DNA of 6,398 bases from assembly GCA_035761045.1 (NCBI GenBank), contig DASTRU010000029.1, positions 1 to 6,398 of the forward strand. Reading direction: 5' to 3'. Positions 1 to 6,398 of this stretch are shown piece after piece. A program made the translations under genes and the position numbers. Within the stretch, counting starts at the first letter, position 1, and the number at the start of each line of letters is the position of its first letter. A model generated the notes under the pieces. It saw only the letters and a list, made by a program, of their open reading frames with translations, ran no database searches and had not been told where the DNA came from. Origin of the DNA: DASTRU01 sp035761045 (GTDB lineage: Bacteria; Pseudomonadota; Gammaproteobacteria; Burkholderiales; Burkholderiaceae_E).

Positions 1-903
1 GAGCGCGTCGAACAAACGGCGCGCGAGCGCGAGGCCAAGCATCGACGCTTCATCGATGACCACGAGCCGCGCGGGCAAGGGCCGGCCCGCGTGATGACGC
101 GGCCTTCCGCCTTGCGGGTCGAGGCCCAAGAGTGCGTGCACGGTGCGCGCTTCGATGCTTAGGCGCGCGCGCACGTCGGCATCGGGCGCGAGCGCGTCGA
201 GTTGCATGCGCACCGCGTCGCTCATGCGCGCGGCGGCCTTGCCAGTGGGCGCGGCCAAGGCGATCGACAAATCGGGCACGACGCTCAACGCCGCGAGCAA
301 TAACCGCGCGATGGTGGTTGTTTTGCCGGTGCCCGGTCCGCCACACAACACGCATGCGCCACGCGTAAGCGCGACGCCCGCGGCGATGCGTTGCCAATCA
401 CGTTCGTTATCGCCGCCATGCGCGCGCGACGACGCGAACCAGCGATCAAGCGCCGCGCGCAAGCGGTCGGCCGACGCGAGCGGCGCCGGGCCGCACCGCA
501 CGCGCCATCGCGCCGCGATCGCGTGTTCATAGGCGTGATACCGCGCAAGCGCCAAATGCGCATGCGCATCGAGCACGAGCGGCCGCTCGGTCCACGCGCC
601 ATGCGCCATGCCCACGACGGGGCTACGACTTAAGCGCGCGACCCATTGCTCGTCGCCGCCGCCGTCATTGGGTGAAACGGCGAACGCGGCAAGCTCGTTC
701 AACGGCAGGCGCGCATGGCCTTGCGCTTCGGCGAACATCAGCGCGCGCGCCGCGCGTTCGATCCACGGCGCGTCGTCGGCCTCGCCGTCCGCTTGCAGAT
801 GATGCGCGGCGATCACGCGGCCGAAGGCGTGCGCGAAGGCATCGAAGCCTAAGTCGTCGTCGCGACGCGCGCCGGCGATGGTGGAAAACGTCAATGCGCT
901 CAT
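1..903 (-). CDS. recD: RecBCD enzyme subunit RecD (alpha), N-terminal part
   Basis: RecD is the 5'-3' SF1B helicase of RecBCD, the faster motor before Chi, and it is needed for nuclease control. The first 301 codons are visible (E. coli RecD has about 608), and the frame runs open off the left edge. Residues 1 to about 160 correspond to the RecD N-terminal domain that contacts RecC, including GHARLPLNEL (62-71), similar to GHVCLPLSRL in E. coli. The motor then begins: DWQRIAAGVALTR (169-181), Walker A GGPGTGKTTT (188-197, Lys194), APTGKAAARM (218-227), TVHALLG (254-260), RHHAGRPL (269-276) and Walker B VVIDEASML (281-289, Asp284/Glu285). The E. coli protein has nearly identical blocks (GGPGTGKTTT, APTGKAAAR, RHHAGNPL, VVDEASM). 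The ATG at 903 overlaps the recB stop as ATGA and has a good Shine-Dalgarno six bases upstream. Later helicase motifs fall outside the window, so an intact 3' end cannot be confirmed. Confidence 0.95.
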   Translation of the reverse strand, partial: MSALTFSTIAGARRDDDLGFDAFAHAFGRVIAAHHLQADGEADDAPWIERAARALMFAEAQGHARLPLNELAAFAVSPNDGGGDEQWVARLSRSPVVGMAHGAWTERPLVLDAHAHLALARYHAYEHAIAARWRVRCGPAPLASADRLRAALDRWFASSRAHGGDNERDWQRIAAGVALTRGACVLCGGPGTGKTTTIARLLLAALSVVPDLSIALAAPTGKAAARMSDAVRMQLDALAPDADVRARLSIEARTVHALLGLDPQGGRPRHHAGRPLPARLVVIDEASMLGLALARRLFDAL

Positions 904-3900
904 GCCGCGTCCTTCAAACCCGTGTCGAACAAGGCGTCTGCCGCTTCGATCAAGGCGCGCGGCACGGTGAAGGCCGCCACGCCGTGCAAGGGCATGCGCG
1001 AGGACATGCCGCGCAAGAACATCCAATACGCGCCGCCAACGTGGCTCGCGTAGTCGTAATCGCGCAATCGGTGGCGCAACCAGCGATGCAAGGCCACCGT
1101 GTAAAGCAGCGCTTGCAGCCGGTACATATGCGCGTGCATCGCCGCGTCGATATGCGCGGGCGAGTACTCGGCCAACGACGCGCCAAGCCAGTTCGATTTG
1201 TAATCGGCCACGTACCAACGGCCGCGATGAACGAAGGCCAGATCGATATAGCCCTTAAGCGCGCCGCGCCAATGGCTGGACGCGATGTCCTCGATCGGCC
1301 AATCGTGTTCGCGCGCCAAGCTGGCGAGCGTGGAGAAATCAACGCCGTCGAGCGGCAACAAGAATTCGAACTCGCGGCGTTGCGCGGCGCGTGGCACGTC
1401 GCGCAGCGCAAACGGCGCGTGATGGTCAAGCGCGGGCAAGGGCGTGCTGGCGATGTCGTCGAGCCACTGCGCCACATCGTCGCTCGAACAACCCGCGCGT
1501 TGCTCGACACCGAGGCTCGCGAGTCCTTGATGAACCGCGGGCAGCCAGTGCGCGCGATCGGTTTGCCAATCGATGGTTTCCATCATCGCGTGCAATACGT
1601 CGCCAGCCGCCGCGCCGCGTGGAAACGCGAACCGCGCGTCGAGCCGCGCGAGGCGAGGCGTGGCGGGCGTGGGCGCGGCTGGCTCGTCGGCGCTTAATGC
1701 ATCGGCGATCGCGGCGTCCACGAACTCGTCGTGCTCGGGCGATTCGGCGAACACCTCGGGCGCGCGATGCGCGATCGCGCTAAAGCTTGCGGTATGCAAG
1801 GCCGCAAGTCCGGCGCGGCGAAACGTCTTCGCGGCGTGCAATGCGGCGGCGTTGCTTGATGCTTGGGTGCGCTCGACGCTTGTCGCGCTCGTTTGCGCAT
1901 CCACGCGTTCGATCGCGATCGCGTCGGGCGCCGCTTGCTGGTGTTGGGCTAGCGATGCATCCCAATCGCTGGCGTCGCTCGATGGTCCACCCAGCCACCA
2001 GGCCAACGGCGACGCCTCGATGCCGGGCAAGGGGCCGACGATCACATGGCAACGTTGCTTGGCGCGCGTGAGCGCCACATAGGCCAAGCGCAACCGTTCT
2101 TCGTACGCTTCGCGCTCGGCGGTTTCGCGCGCGTGAGGATCGCCGTCGAAATCGAGCGCGGCCACGCCGTTGCGGTCATGAAAGAACGCGGGGCGAAAAC
2201 CGCGTGGCGGCGACAAGCGCGCGGTCCATAAGGTCGGCAAGAACACGACCGCGTATTCGAGACCTTTGCTTGTATGAATCGTGCGTACTTGCACTAAGTC
2301 CGCATCGCTTTCGAGTCGTAACTCGGTGTCGGTGCCGCCATGGCCTTGCGCGATCGCGCGGCGTAGCCAGCCAACGAGTGCGTCGGCCGCGTGCAAACGC
2401 GCTTGTTCTTGTTGCAACAGTTCGCCCAGTTGGGCGAAGTTGGTCAAGCGCCGTTCGCCACGCGGCGTGCATGCGATGCGCGCGTATCCGCCGTGGCTGA
2501 ACAACGCGTCGCGCAACATCGGCAGCGGGCCGCGCGCGCGCCAGAGCTGCGCCAAGCGCGCGATTTCTTGTCGCCAGTAATGCGAGCCGCCTAAATCGTC
2601 GTCGAGCCGCGCGAGCGCGGTCGCGTCAAGCCCAAAGATGTCGAGCGCGAGCGCGGCGCGAAACGCGCGCGTGCGTTGCGGCTGCGCAAGCGCGATGAAC
2701 AACACGAGCAGATCGCGCGCTTCCGCGCTTTCAAAGACCGACTCGCGCGAGCGCAACGCGCTACCCAAACCAACGCGCGCCAACGCACGCGCGGCCACCA
2801 CGGCTTCGCGATGCGTGCCGACCAGCACCGCGATATCGCGCGGCTGCAAGGGCGTGCGCGTGCCGTCGGGCGCGACCATCGCGGCGCTACCGTCGAGCAT
2901 GCGGGCGATACGCGCGGCGCAGGTGTTCATCGCGGCCGACAAGGCGTCGTCCTTGGACAAGGGTTCGTCGGCGTCGAGCCGAAGCCATACGAAGGGTGGC
3001 GTGTCGTGCGCCTCGCCTTCGATGCGCAAGCGGGCTTGCGCGCGGTGGCTTGGCCGCGCGGGGTCGAACACGATGTCGTCGATGCCAAACGGCGGCGCGC
3101 GCCGCGTGAACAGGGCATTGAAGGCGGTTAGTAATCCGGCGCACGAACGATGGTTTTCGACCAAGGCGCCCGCGCGTTCGGTGTGCGAACGCGCGTGCAG
3201 ATAACTCGCGAGGTCTGCGCCGCGAAACGCGTAAATCGATTGCTTCGGATCGCCGACGTAATACCGCGCCACGCCTTCGGCCCGCGCGTAAATCGCGTCG
3301 AAGATCCGGCATTGCAAGGGATCGGTGTCTTGAAACTCGTCGATCAACGCGGCGGGCCAGCGCTGCGCGAGCCGTTGGCCGAGCGTGGGCGATTCGCGCA
3401 AGGCGCGGTCGAGGTCGAGCAATAAATCGTCGAACGCTTGTTGGCGCACCGCGCGCAGCCGTTCGCGCAAGGCGCGCGTCGCGCGTTCAAAGCTCGTGCG
3501 GCGAAACCAAGCGAGCAACGGTTCGCGCAAGGCGTGCAAATCCGCGTAGGCCGCAAGCAACTCGTCGATCGCATCGAACACCGCGTGCTTGGGTGCTTCG
3601 CACGCTTTCTTAAGCGCGAACCCCGAGGTGCCTAATTTTTTCAGCCAGCCAAGCATGTCGTCGTCGAGCAGTGGCAAGGCGTGATCGCATGCGAGTCGAT
3701 CGAGCGTCGCGCACCAGCGGCGCACCGAAGCTTCGCGATAACTATTGCGATTCAAGCTCGGGTGGCTCAAGAGGATGTCTTCCACCGCGTCGCGATGCGC
3801 GAGCCATTGCACGCGCGTTGCCCGCCACGCGCGCGCCGCGTGCTCGAAGGCGGGCGCTGCATTCGCCGGCGCCTCGCCGCCGATGAGCGTGACGTCGTGG

Positions 3901-4544
3901 CGCGACGCTTCGCCGCGAATCCACCGCGCCATCGCCTCGGGCGTGCGCTCGGTCGCGATGACGAGGGCGGCGAACCAAGCGTGCGCGGCGTCGGGCACCA
4001 CGTGCGCATCGTCGGCGCTCGCCGCCAGCACGCGCGCGCGCCAACCGTCGGCCACGCATTGCGCGAGCAGCGCGTCGTCGTCGGTGATCAACTCGACGTC
4101 AAACGCGCGGCCGGCCGAGATCGGCCGCTCGGCCAAGGCGCGTTGGCAAAAGCCGTGAATCGTGTGGATCGCCGCGTCGTCGAAATTGCGCAAGGCCGCG
4201 TCGATGCGCGCGCGCGCGGTCGCCGCGTCGAAGTCCTCGCGCTCGCGCATCGCGTCAAGCCACAACGCGGGGAAGGTGTCGTTCGTCGCGCGGCCGTCGA
4301 GCGCGTCGCGCACGTCGGCCAATCGCGCGCGAATGCGATCGCGCAATTCGGCGGTGGCCGCGTCGGTGAAGGTGACGACGAGAATGTCGCGAATCTCCAA
4401 GCCGCGTTCGGCGATAAGCCGCGCGACGAGCCCCGATACCGTCCACGTCTTGCCGGTGCCCGCGCTCGCCTCGATCGAGCACAAGCCCACGAGCGGCGCG
4501 GTCAGCGCAAGCGGCAACGCGGCGGGTGCGTTTAAGTCGTTCAT
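900..4544 (-). CDS. recB: RecBCD enzyme subunit RecB (beta), helicase-nuclease
   Basis: RecB is the 3'-5' SF1A helicase and only nuclease of RecBCD; it also loads RecA after Chi. The product is 1214 residues (E. coli 1180), complete. Helicase motifs appear in order: Walker A ASAGTGKT (26-33, Lys32), Ia VVTFTDAATAELR (56-68), TIHGFCQ (128-134), Walker B LIDEFQDTD (400-408), III GDPKQSIYAFRGAD (431-444), IV NHRS (464-467), V TIHTSKGLEY (755-764) and VI RLAYVALTRAKQ (819-830). A poorly conserved linker follows (about 850-965). The C-terminal PD-(D/E)XK nuclease domain has LHAMME (His985), Glu1058/Glu1060, GYIDLAF (Asp1101) and ADYKSNWLG (Asp1114, Lys1116), then YRLQALLYTVALHRWLRHR. These match the E. 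coli His956, Asp1067, Asp1080 and Lys1082 set. The ATG at 4544 is chosen because it overlaps the recC stop, follows an AGGTG, and lies 31 codons before the Walker A Lys. An in-frame extension to 4838 is only an Arg-rich shadow of recC. Confidence 0.97.
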   Translation of the reverse strand: MNDLNAPAALPLALTAPLVGLCSIEASAGTGKTWTVSGLVARLIAERGLEIRDILVVTFTDAATAELRDRIRARLADVRDALDGRATNDTFPALWLDAMREREDFDAATARARIDAALRNFDDAAIHTIHGFCQRALAERPISAGRAFDVELITDDDALLAQCVADGWRARVLAASADDAHVVPDAAHAWFAALVIATERTPEAMARWIRGEASRHDVTLIGGEAPANAAPAFEHAARAWRATRVQWLAHRDAVEDILLSHPSLNRNSYREASVRRWCATLDRLACDHALPLLDDDMLGWLKKLGTSGFALKKACEAPKHAVFDAIDELLAAYADLHALREPLLAWFRRTSFERATRALRERLRAVRQQAFDDLLLDLDRALRESPTLGQRLAQRWPAALIDEFQDTDPLQCRIFDAIYARAEGVARYYVGDPKQSIYAFRGADLASYLHARSHTERAGALVENHRSCAGLLTAFNALFTRRAPPFGIDDIVFDPARPSHRAQARLRIEGEAHDTPPFVWLRLDADEPLSKDDALSAAMNTCAARIARMLDGSAAMVAPDGTRTPLQPRDIAVLVGTHREAVVAARALARVGLGSALRSRESVFESAEARDLLVLFIALAQPQRTRAFRAALALDIFGLDATALARLDDDLGGSHYWRQEIARLAQLWRARGPLPMLRDALFSHGGYARIACTPRGERRLTNFAQLGELLQQEQARLHAADALVGWLRRAIAQGHGGTDTELRLESDADLVQVRTIHTSKGLEYAVVFLPTLWTARLSPPRGFRPAFFHDRNGVAALDFDGDPHARETAEREAYEERLRLAYVALTRAKQRCHVIVGPLPGIEASPLAWWLGGPSSDASDWDASLAQHQQAAPDAIAIERVDAQTSATSVERTQASSNAAALHAAKTFRRAGLAALHTASFSAIAHRAPEVFAESPEHDEFVDAAIADALSADEPAAPTPATPRLARLDARFAFPRGAAAGDVLHAMMETIDWQTDRAHWLPAVHQGLASLGVEQRAGCSSDDVAQWLDDIASTPLPALDHHAPFALRDVPRAAQRREFEFLLPLDGVDFSTLASLAREHDWPIEDIASSHWRGALKGYIDLAFVHRGRWYVADYKSNWLGASLAEYSPAHIDAAMHAHMYRLQALLYTVALHRWLRHRLRDYDYASHVGGAYWMFLRGMSSRMPLHGVAAFTVPRALIEAADALFDTGLKDAA
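910..915 (-). promoter_or_regulatory. Ribosome-binding site of recD in the recB 3' end, with ATGA overlap
   Basis: GAAGGA on the minus strand (915-910) lies six bases before the recD ATG (903-901), inside the last codons of recB (Leu-Lys-Asp-Ala-Ala). The recB TGA (902-900) overlaps the ATG as ATGA, repeating the layout of the recC/recB junction. The spacing and purine-rich match are good for a Shine-Dalgarno site and fix the recD start. Confidence 0.75.
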
Positions 4545-6398
4545 GCGAGCACCTGTTGCACGATCTCGTCCACGCCCTTGACGGTTTCGACGATGGCTTG
4601 CGCCATCGGCACATACAGGCGTTCGACGAGCGTCGCGAAATCGTCGTCGCCGAAGGTGCTCGTCGCGCCTGGAAAATCCGCCGCCCGCGGCACGCGGCTC
4701 CAAGCGTCGCCGAGCAACATGCGCCACCACGGATCGTCGGCCTCGCCTTCGCCAAAGTCTTGCGGCGCCCAGCACGCGCGCTGCGCGGCGTCGAGCGATT
4801 CGCCGCGCGCGACGCGCCACGCGGTTTTCGGCGGACATATCAAGGGACTGCGTTGCGCACGTTGGTAATCGTCAAGCAGCACGCCAAGCAACGCGGGCGC
4901 GTTCTCGCACGGCGCGAGCGCGAACATGTGGTCGATGCCGGCGACGAGCGTGGCCACGCGCCCATACGCGCATTGCGCGAGCAGATGCGCGATCCACGCC
5001 TCGATGCGCACGCGCACCCGAGCTTGCGGGCCTTTTCCTAAAACATCGGGTCGGCTGATCAACAGCGCATGCGGCGCGGCGGTGTTCGTGCCATGCAAGC
5101 CGTGCATCGTCGCCGTCACGACACGCGCGCCGATGCGGCATTCAAGCGCGCGCGGCGGCAGCGCTTCGCCCAGTCGATGCGTGGTGTCGGCATGCACGCG
5201 TTGCCAGGCCGAGGCTTCGTCGAGCAAGCCACGCAACGCGACTTCGCCCGCGCGGCCGGCCGGCAGTTCCACGCCGGCCATCACTACACGGGCCGCGTCG
5301 TCGCGCGAGCGGCCGCGTTCAAACGCTTCGGCGATGCGCCAACGCAAGGCCGAGGCGTCGCGCGCGCTTAAGGCGAACGGCTCCTCGTCGTCGAGCACGC
5401 GCGCGTCGTCATCGAGCGCCAGCCGCAATCGATCGCGCAAGAAATGCCGCGCCGGATGCGCAAGCCAGCCGACGAGTCGCGCGGCGTCGATCGGCGAAGC
5501 GGCCGATGTCTCGTCCTCGGGCAACGGTTCGGGCGCGAGCAATCGCGCATGCCGGGTGTGAAGCGGCGCGGCCAAACACGCGGCCGCGTCGCGCCACGGC
5601 TGCACGTACGACGCTGGCGCCAACGGCGCGAAGGCGACCGGCCCAAAGCCATGCAAGGCGTGCTCGATGGCCAATCGCGCCCAAACGCGGTCGCGCGGCC
5701 AATCACTCGCGGCGGCGATGAAATCGACGAGTTCTTCCACCAGCACCGACGGCGGCCGATCGGTGTCGTCGCGCGCGTCGCGCACCGTGCAGCCGAGGAT
5801 CAGCGCGTCTTGCGCGTCGAGCAGCGCGTCGAGCAAGGTCGCGCGGTCATCGTGCCGGCGATCGCGGTCGCCGATGCGCGGCGCGCGCGCCATTAAATCG
5901 AATTCAAGCGGCACCACCGGACGCGGAAACGCGCCATCGTCGAGCCCAAGCAGCGCGACAACGCGAAACGGCACCGCGCGCAACGGCCCCATGCTGGCGA
6001 AGGTGATGGCTCCAGTCGGCACCGCGCCGGGCTTTTGCGCGGCCAAGGCGTGGGCGAGCCGTTCGCGCGCGACTGCGTAGGGCAAGGTGCTCGCGCAACC
6101 GCCGCGCGCCGCGTCGTCGGCCAAGCGACGCAGCGCGGCGCGAATGCGTTGCGCGGACGGCAGATCGCCGTCGTGCGCGTCGAACGCGTTGGCGAAGGCG
6201 TCGCCCAACCACGCCGCCCACTGCACGGGCGTGCGCGCGTCGGTGCTTTCGTGCGCCAAACGCTCGGCCATGCGCATGAACGCAATCAAGCCGCCCAACG
6301 CGTCGAGCGCGTCGCCTTCAAGCGGCGCGCTTGGCTGCGCGGCGGCTTGCGCATCGGGCGCTTGCACGTCGAACACCGGTTGGTCCACGTCGGGCGCG
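4541..6398 (-). CDS. recC: RecBCD enzyme subunit RecC (gamma), C-terminal part
   Basis: RecC is the non-catalytic scaffold of RecBCD. It splits the incoming duplex, channels the strands to RecB and RecD, and scans the 3' strand for Chi. About 618 residues are visible, against about 1120 in E. coli RecC, so roughly the N-terminal half lies beyond the right edge; the frame is open there, with no stop. The first part (to about 5690) matches the degenerate SF1-helicase-like half of RecC: LLGLDDGAFPRP (5953-5918), a charged DRDRRHDDR stretch (5869-5843) and PSVLVEELVDFI just after it closely resemble the E. coli segments LLGMNDGVYPR, GDRSRRDDDR and PSVLVQELIDYI. The rest resembles the RecC C-terminal nuclease-like fold, with a WLAHPARHFLRDRL segment and, near the end, LLDDYQRAQRSPL and PPKTAW. 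No PD-(D/E)XK catalytic set is evident, as expected for RecC. The stop TGA (4543-4541) overlaps the recB start. A GTG at 6388 is an internal Val codon, not a start. Confidence 0.95.
   Translation of the reverse strand, partial: APDVDQPVFDVQAPDAQAAAQPSAPLEGDALDALGGLIAFMRMAERLAHESTDARTPVQWAAWLGDAFANAFDAHDGDLPSAQRIRAALRRLADDAARGGCASTLPYAVARERLAHALAAQKPGAVPTGAITFASMGPLRAVPFRVVALLGLDDGAFPRPVVPLEFDLMARAPRIGDRDRRHDDRATLLDALLDAQDALILGCTVRDARDDTDRPPSVLVEELVDFIAAASDWPRDRVWARLAIEHALHGFGPVAFAPLAPASYVQPWRDAAACLAAPLHTRHARLLAPEPLPEDETSAASPIDAARLVGWLAHPARHFLRDRLRLALDDDARVLDDEEPFALSARDASALRWRIAEAFERGRSRDDAARVVMAGVELPAGRAGEVALRGLLDEASAWQRVHADTTHRLGEALPPRALECRIGARVVTATMHGLHGTNTAAPHALLISRPDVLGKGPQARVRVRIEAWIAHLLAQCAYGRVATLVAGIDHMFALAPCENAPALLGVLLDDYQRAQRSPLICPPKTAWRVARGESLDAAQRACWAPQDFGEGEADDPWWRMLLGDAWSRVPRAADFPGATSTFGDDDFATLVERLYVPMAQAIVETVKGVDEIVQQVLA
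4550..4554 (-). promoter_or_regulatory. Ribosome-binding site of recB in the recC 3' end, with ATGA overlap
   Basis: AGGTG on the minus strand (4554-4550) lies five bases before the recB ATG (4544-4542) and is built into the last recC codons (Gln-Gln-Val-Leu-Ala). The recC TGA (4543-4541) shares bases with that ATG, giving ATGA. The arrangement supports this start over the in-frame upstream ones and suggests that ribosomes finishing recC re-initiate on recB, which would favour balanced subunit amounts. The coupling is inferred from the overlap; the bases are seen directly. Confidence 0.7.
5737..5744 (-). other. Perfect E. coli-type Chi octamer inside recC
   Basis: The minus strand reads GCTGGTGG here, identical to the E. 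coli Chi site that attenuates RecBCD degradation. It falls in recC codons for the conserved Ser-Val-Leu-Val-Glu-Glu run and is oriented with transcription. It is the only perfect copy found by eye on either strand. Whether this organism's RecBCD uses this octamer is unknown, since Chi differs between lineages, and one copy may be chance or codon choice. Confidence 0.35.

Noticed and set aside
50..397. 115-codon minus-strand open frame over recD
   Set aside because: Low-complexity Arg/Ala sequence in a different frame from recD, whose Walker A and B motifs cover the same bases.
672..1697. 341-codon plus-strand open frame antisense to recB and the recD start
   Set aside because: Very Arg/Ala-rich with no recognisable motif. 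Long antisense frames are expected opposite G+C-rich genes, and the opposite strand is clearly RecB with conserved nuclease motifs.
3681..4535. 284-codon plus-strand open frame antisense to the recB 5' part
   Set aside because: Same reasoning: Arg/Val/Gly-rich mirror of conserved RecB helicase codons, with no domain and no supporting ribosome-binding site noticed.
4545..4838. In-frame N-terminal extension of recB by 98 codons
   Set aside because: It overlaps recC in another frame and is an Arg-rich shadow sequence. The ATG at 4544 has the ATGA overlap, a Shine-Dalgarno match and the usual short distance to Walker A.
6386..6388. GTG as a start codon for a short RecC-like protein
   Set aside because: The frame stays open upstream to the window edge and the visible part corresponds to the middle and C-terminus of RecC, so this is an internal Val codon.
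1..6398. An undescribed system, mobile element, RNA gene, CRISPR array or attachment site
   Set aside because: All bases are taken up by three contiguous recognised genes with overlapping ends. The GC-rich inverted repeats seen by eye lie inside codons and none is followed by a T-run like a terminator.

Overview
The window is a single, fully coding piece of a bacterial recombination-repair operon read entirely on the minus strand. In transcription order (right to left) it holds the C-terminal half of recC (4541-6398, cut by the right edge), a complete recB (900-4544, 1214 codons) and the N-terminal half of recD (1-903, cut by the left edge). Together these encode RecBCD (exonuclease V), the helicase-nuclease that processes double-strand DNA ends, responds to Chi sites and loads RecA. 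All three assignments rest on motifs readable in the translations and on remembered resemblance to the E. coli subunits. No alignment or database search was run.

The genes are packed as tightly as possible. The recC stop overlaps the recB start in an ATGA (4544-4541), and the recB stop overlaps the recD start in another ATGA (903-900). A Shine-Dalgarno-like stretch lies 5-6 bases upstream of each internal start, so the downstream genes are probably translationally coupled. There is no ptrA between recC and recB, unlike in E. coli. No intergenic space, promoter, terminator, RNA gene, mobile element or CRISPR array is visible, and no stretch over 300 bases lacks a gene.

The DNA is very G+C-rich (about two thirds by eye), and the proteins are rich in Ala, Arg, Asp and Leu. 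RecBCD of this type with a recC-recB-recD order suggests a high-GC proteobacterium, most likely gamma (Xanthomonadales-like) or beta (Burkholderiales-like). This is inference, and the species cannot be named from the window. Both motor subunits keep their visible ATP-binding residues and RecB keeps its nuclease residues, so the complex looks functional. The window reads as ordinary core-genome repair DNA, and I found no undescribed system. The modest points of interest are one perfect E. coli-type Chi octamer inside recC, a clear excess of the palindrome GCGATCGC, the doubly coupled gene junctions and a variable linker in RecB.
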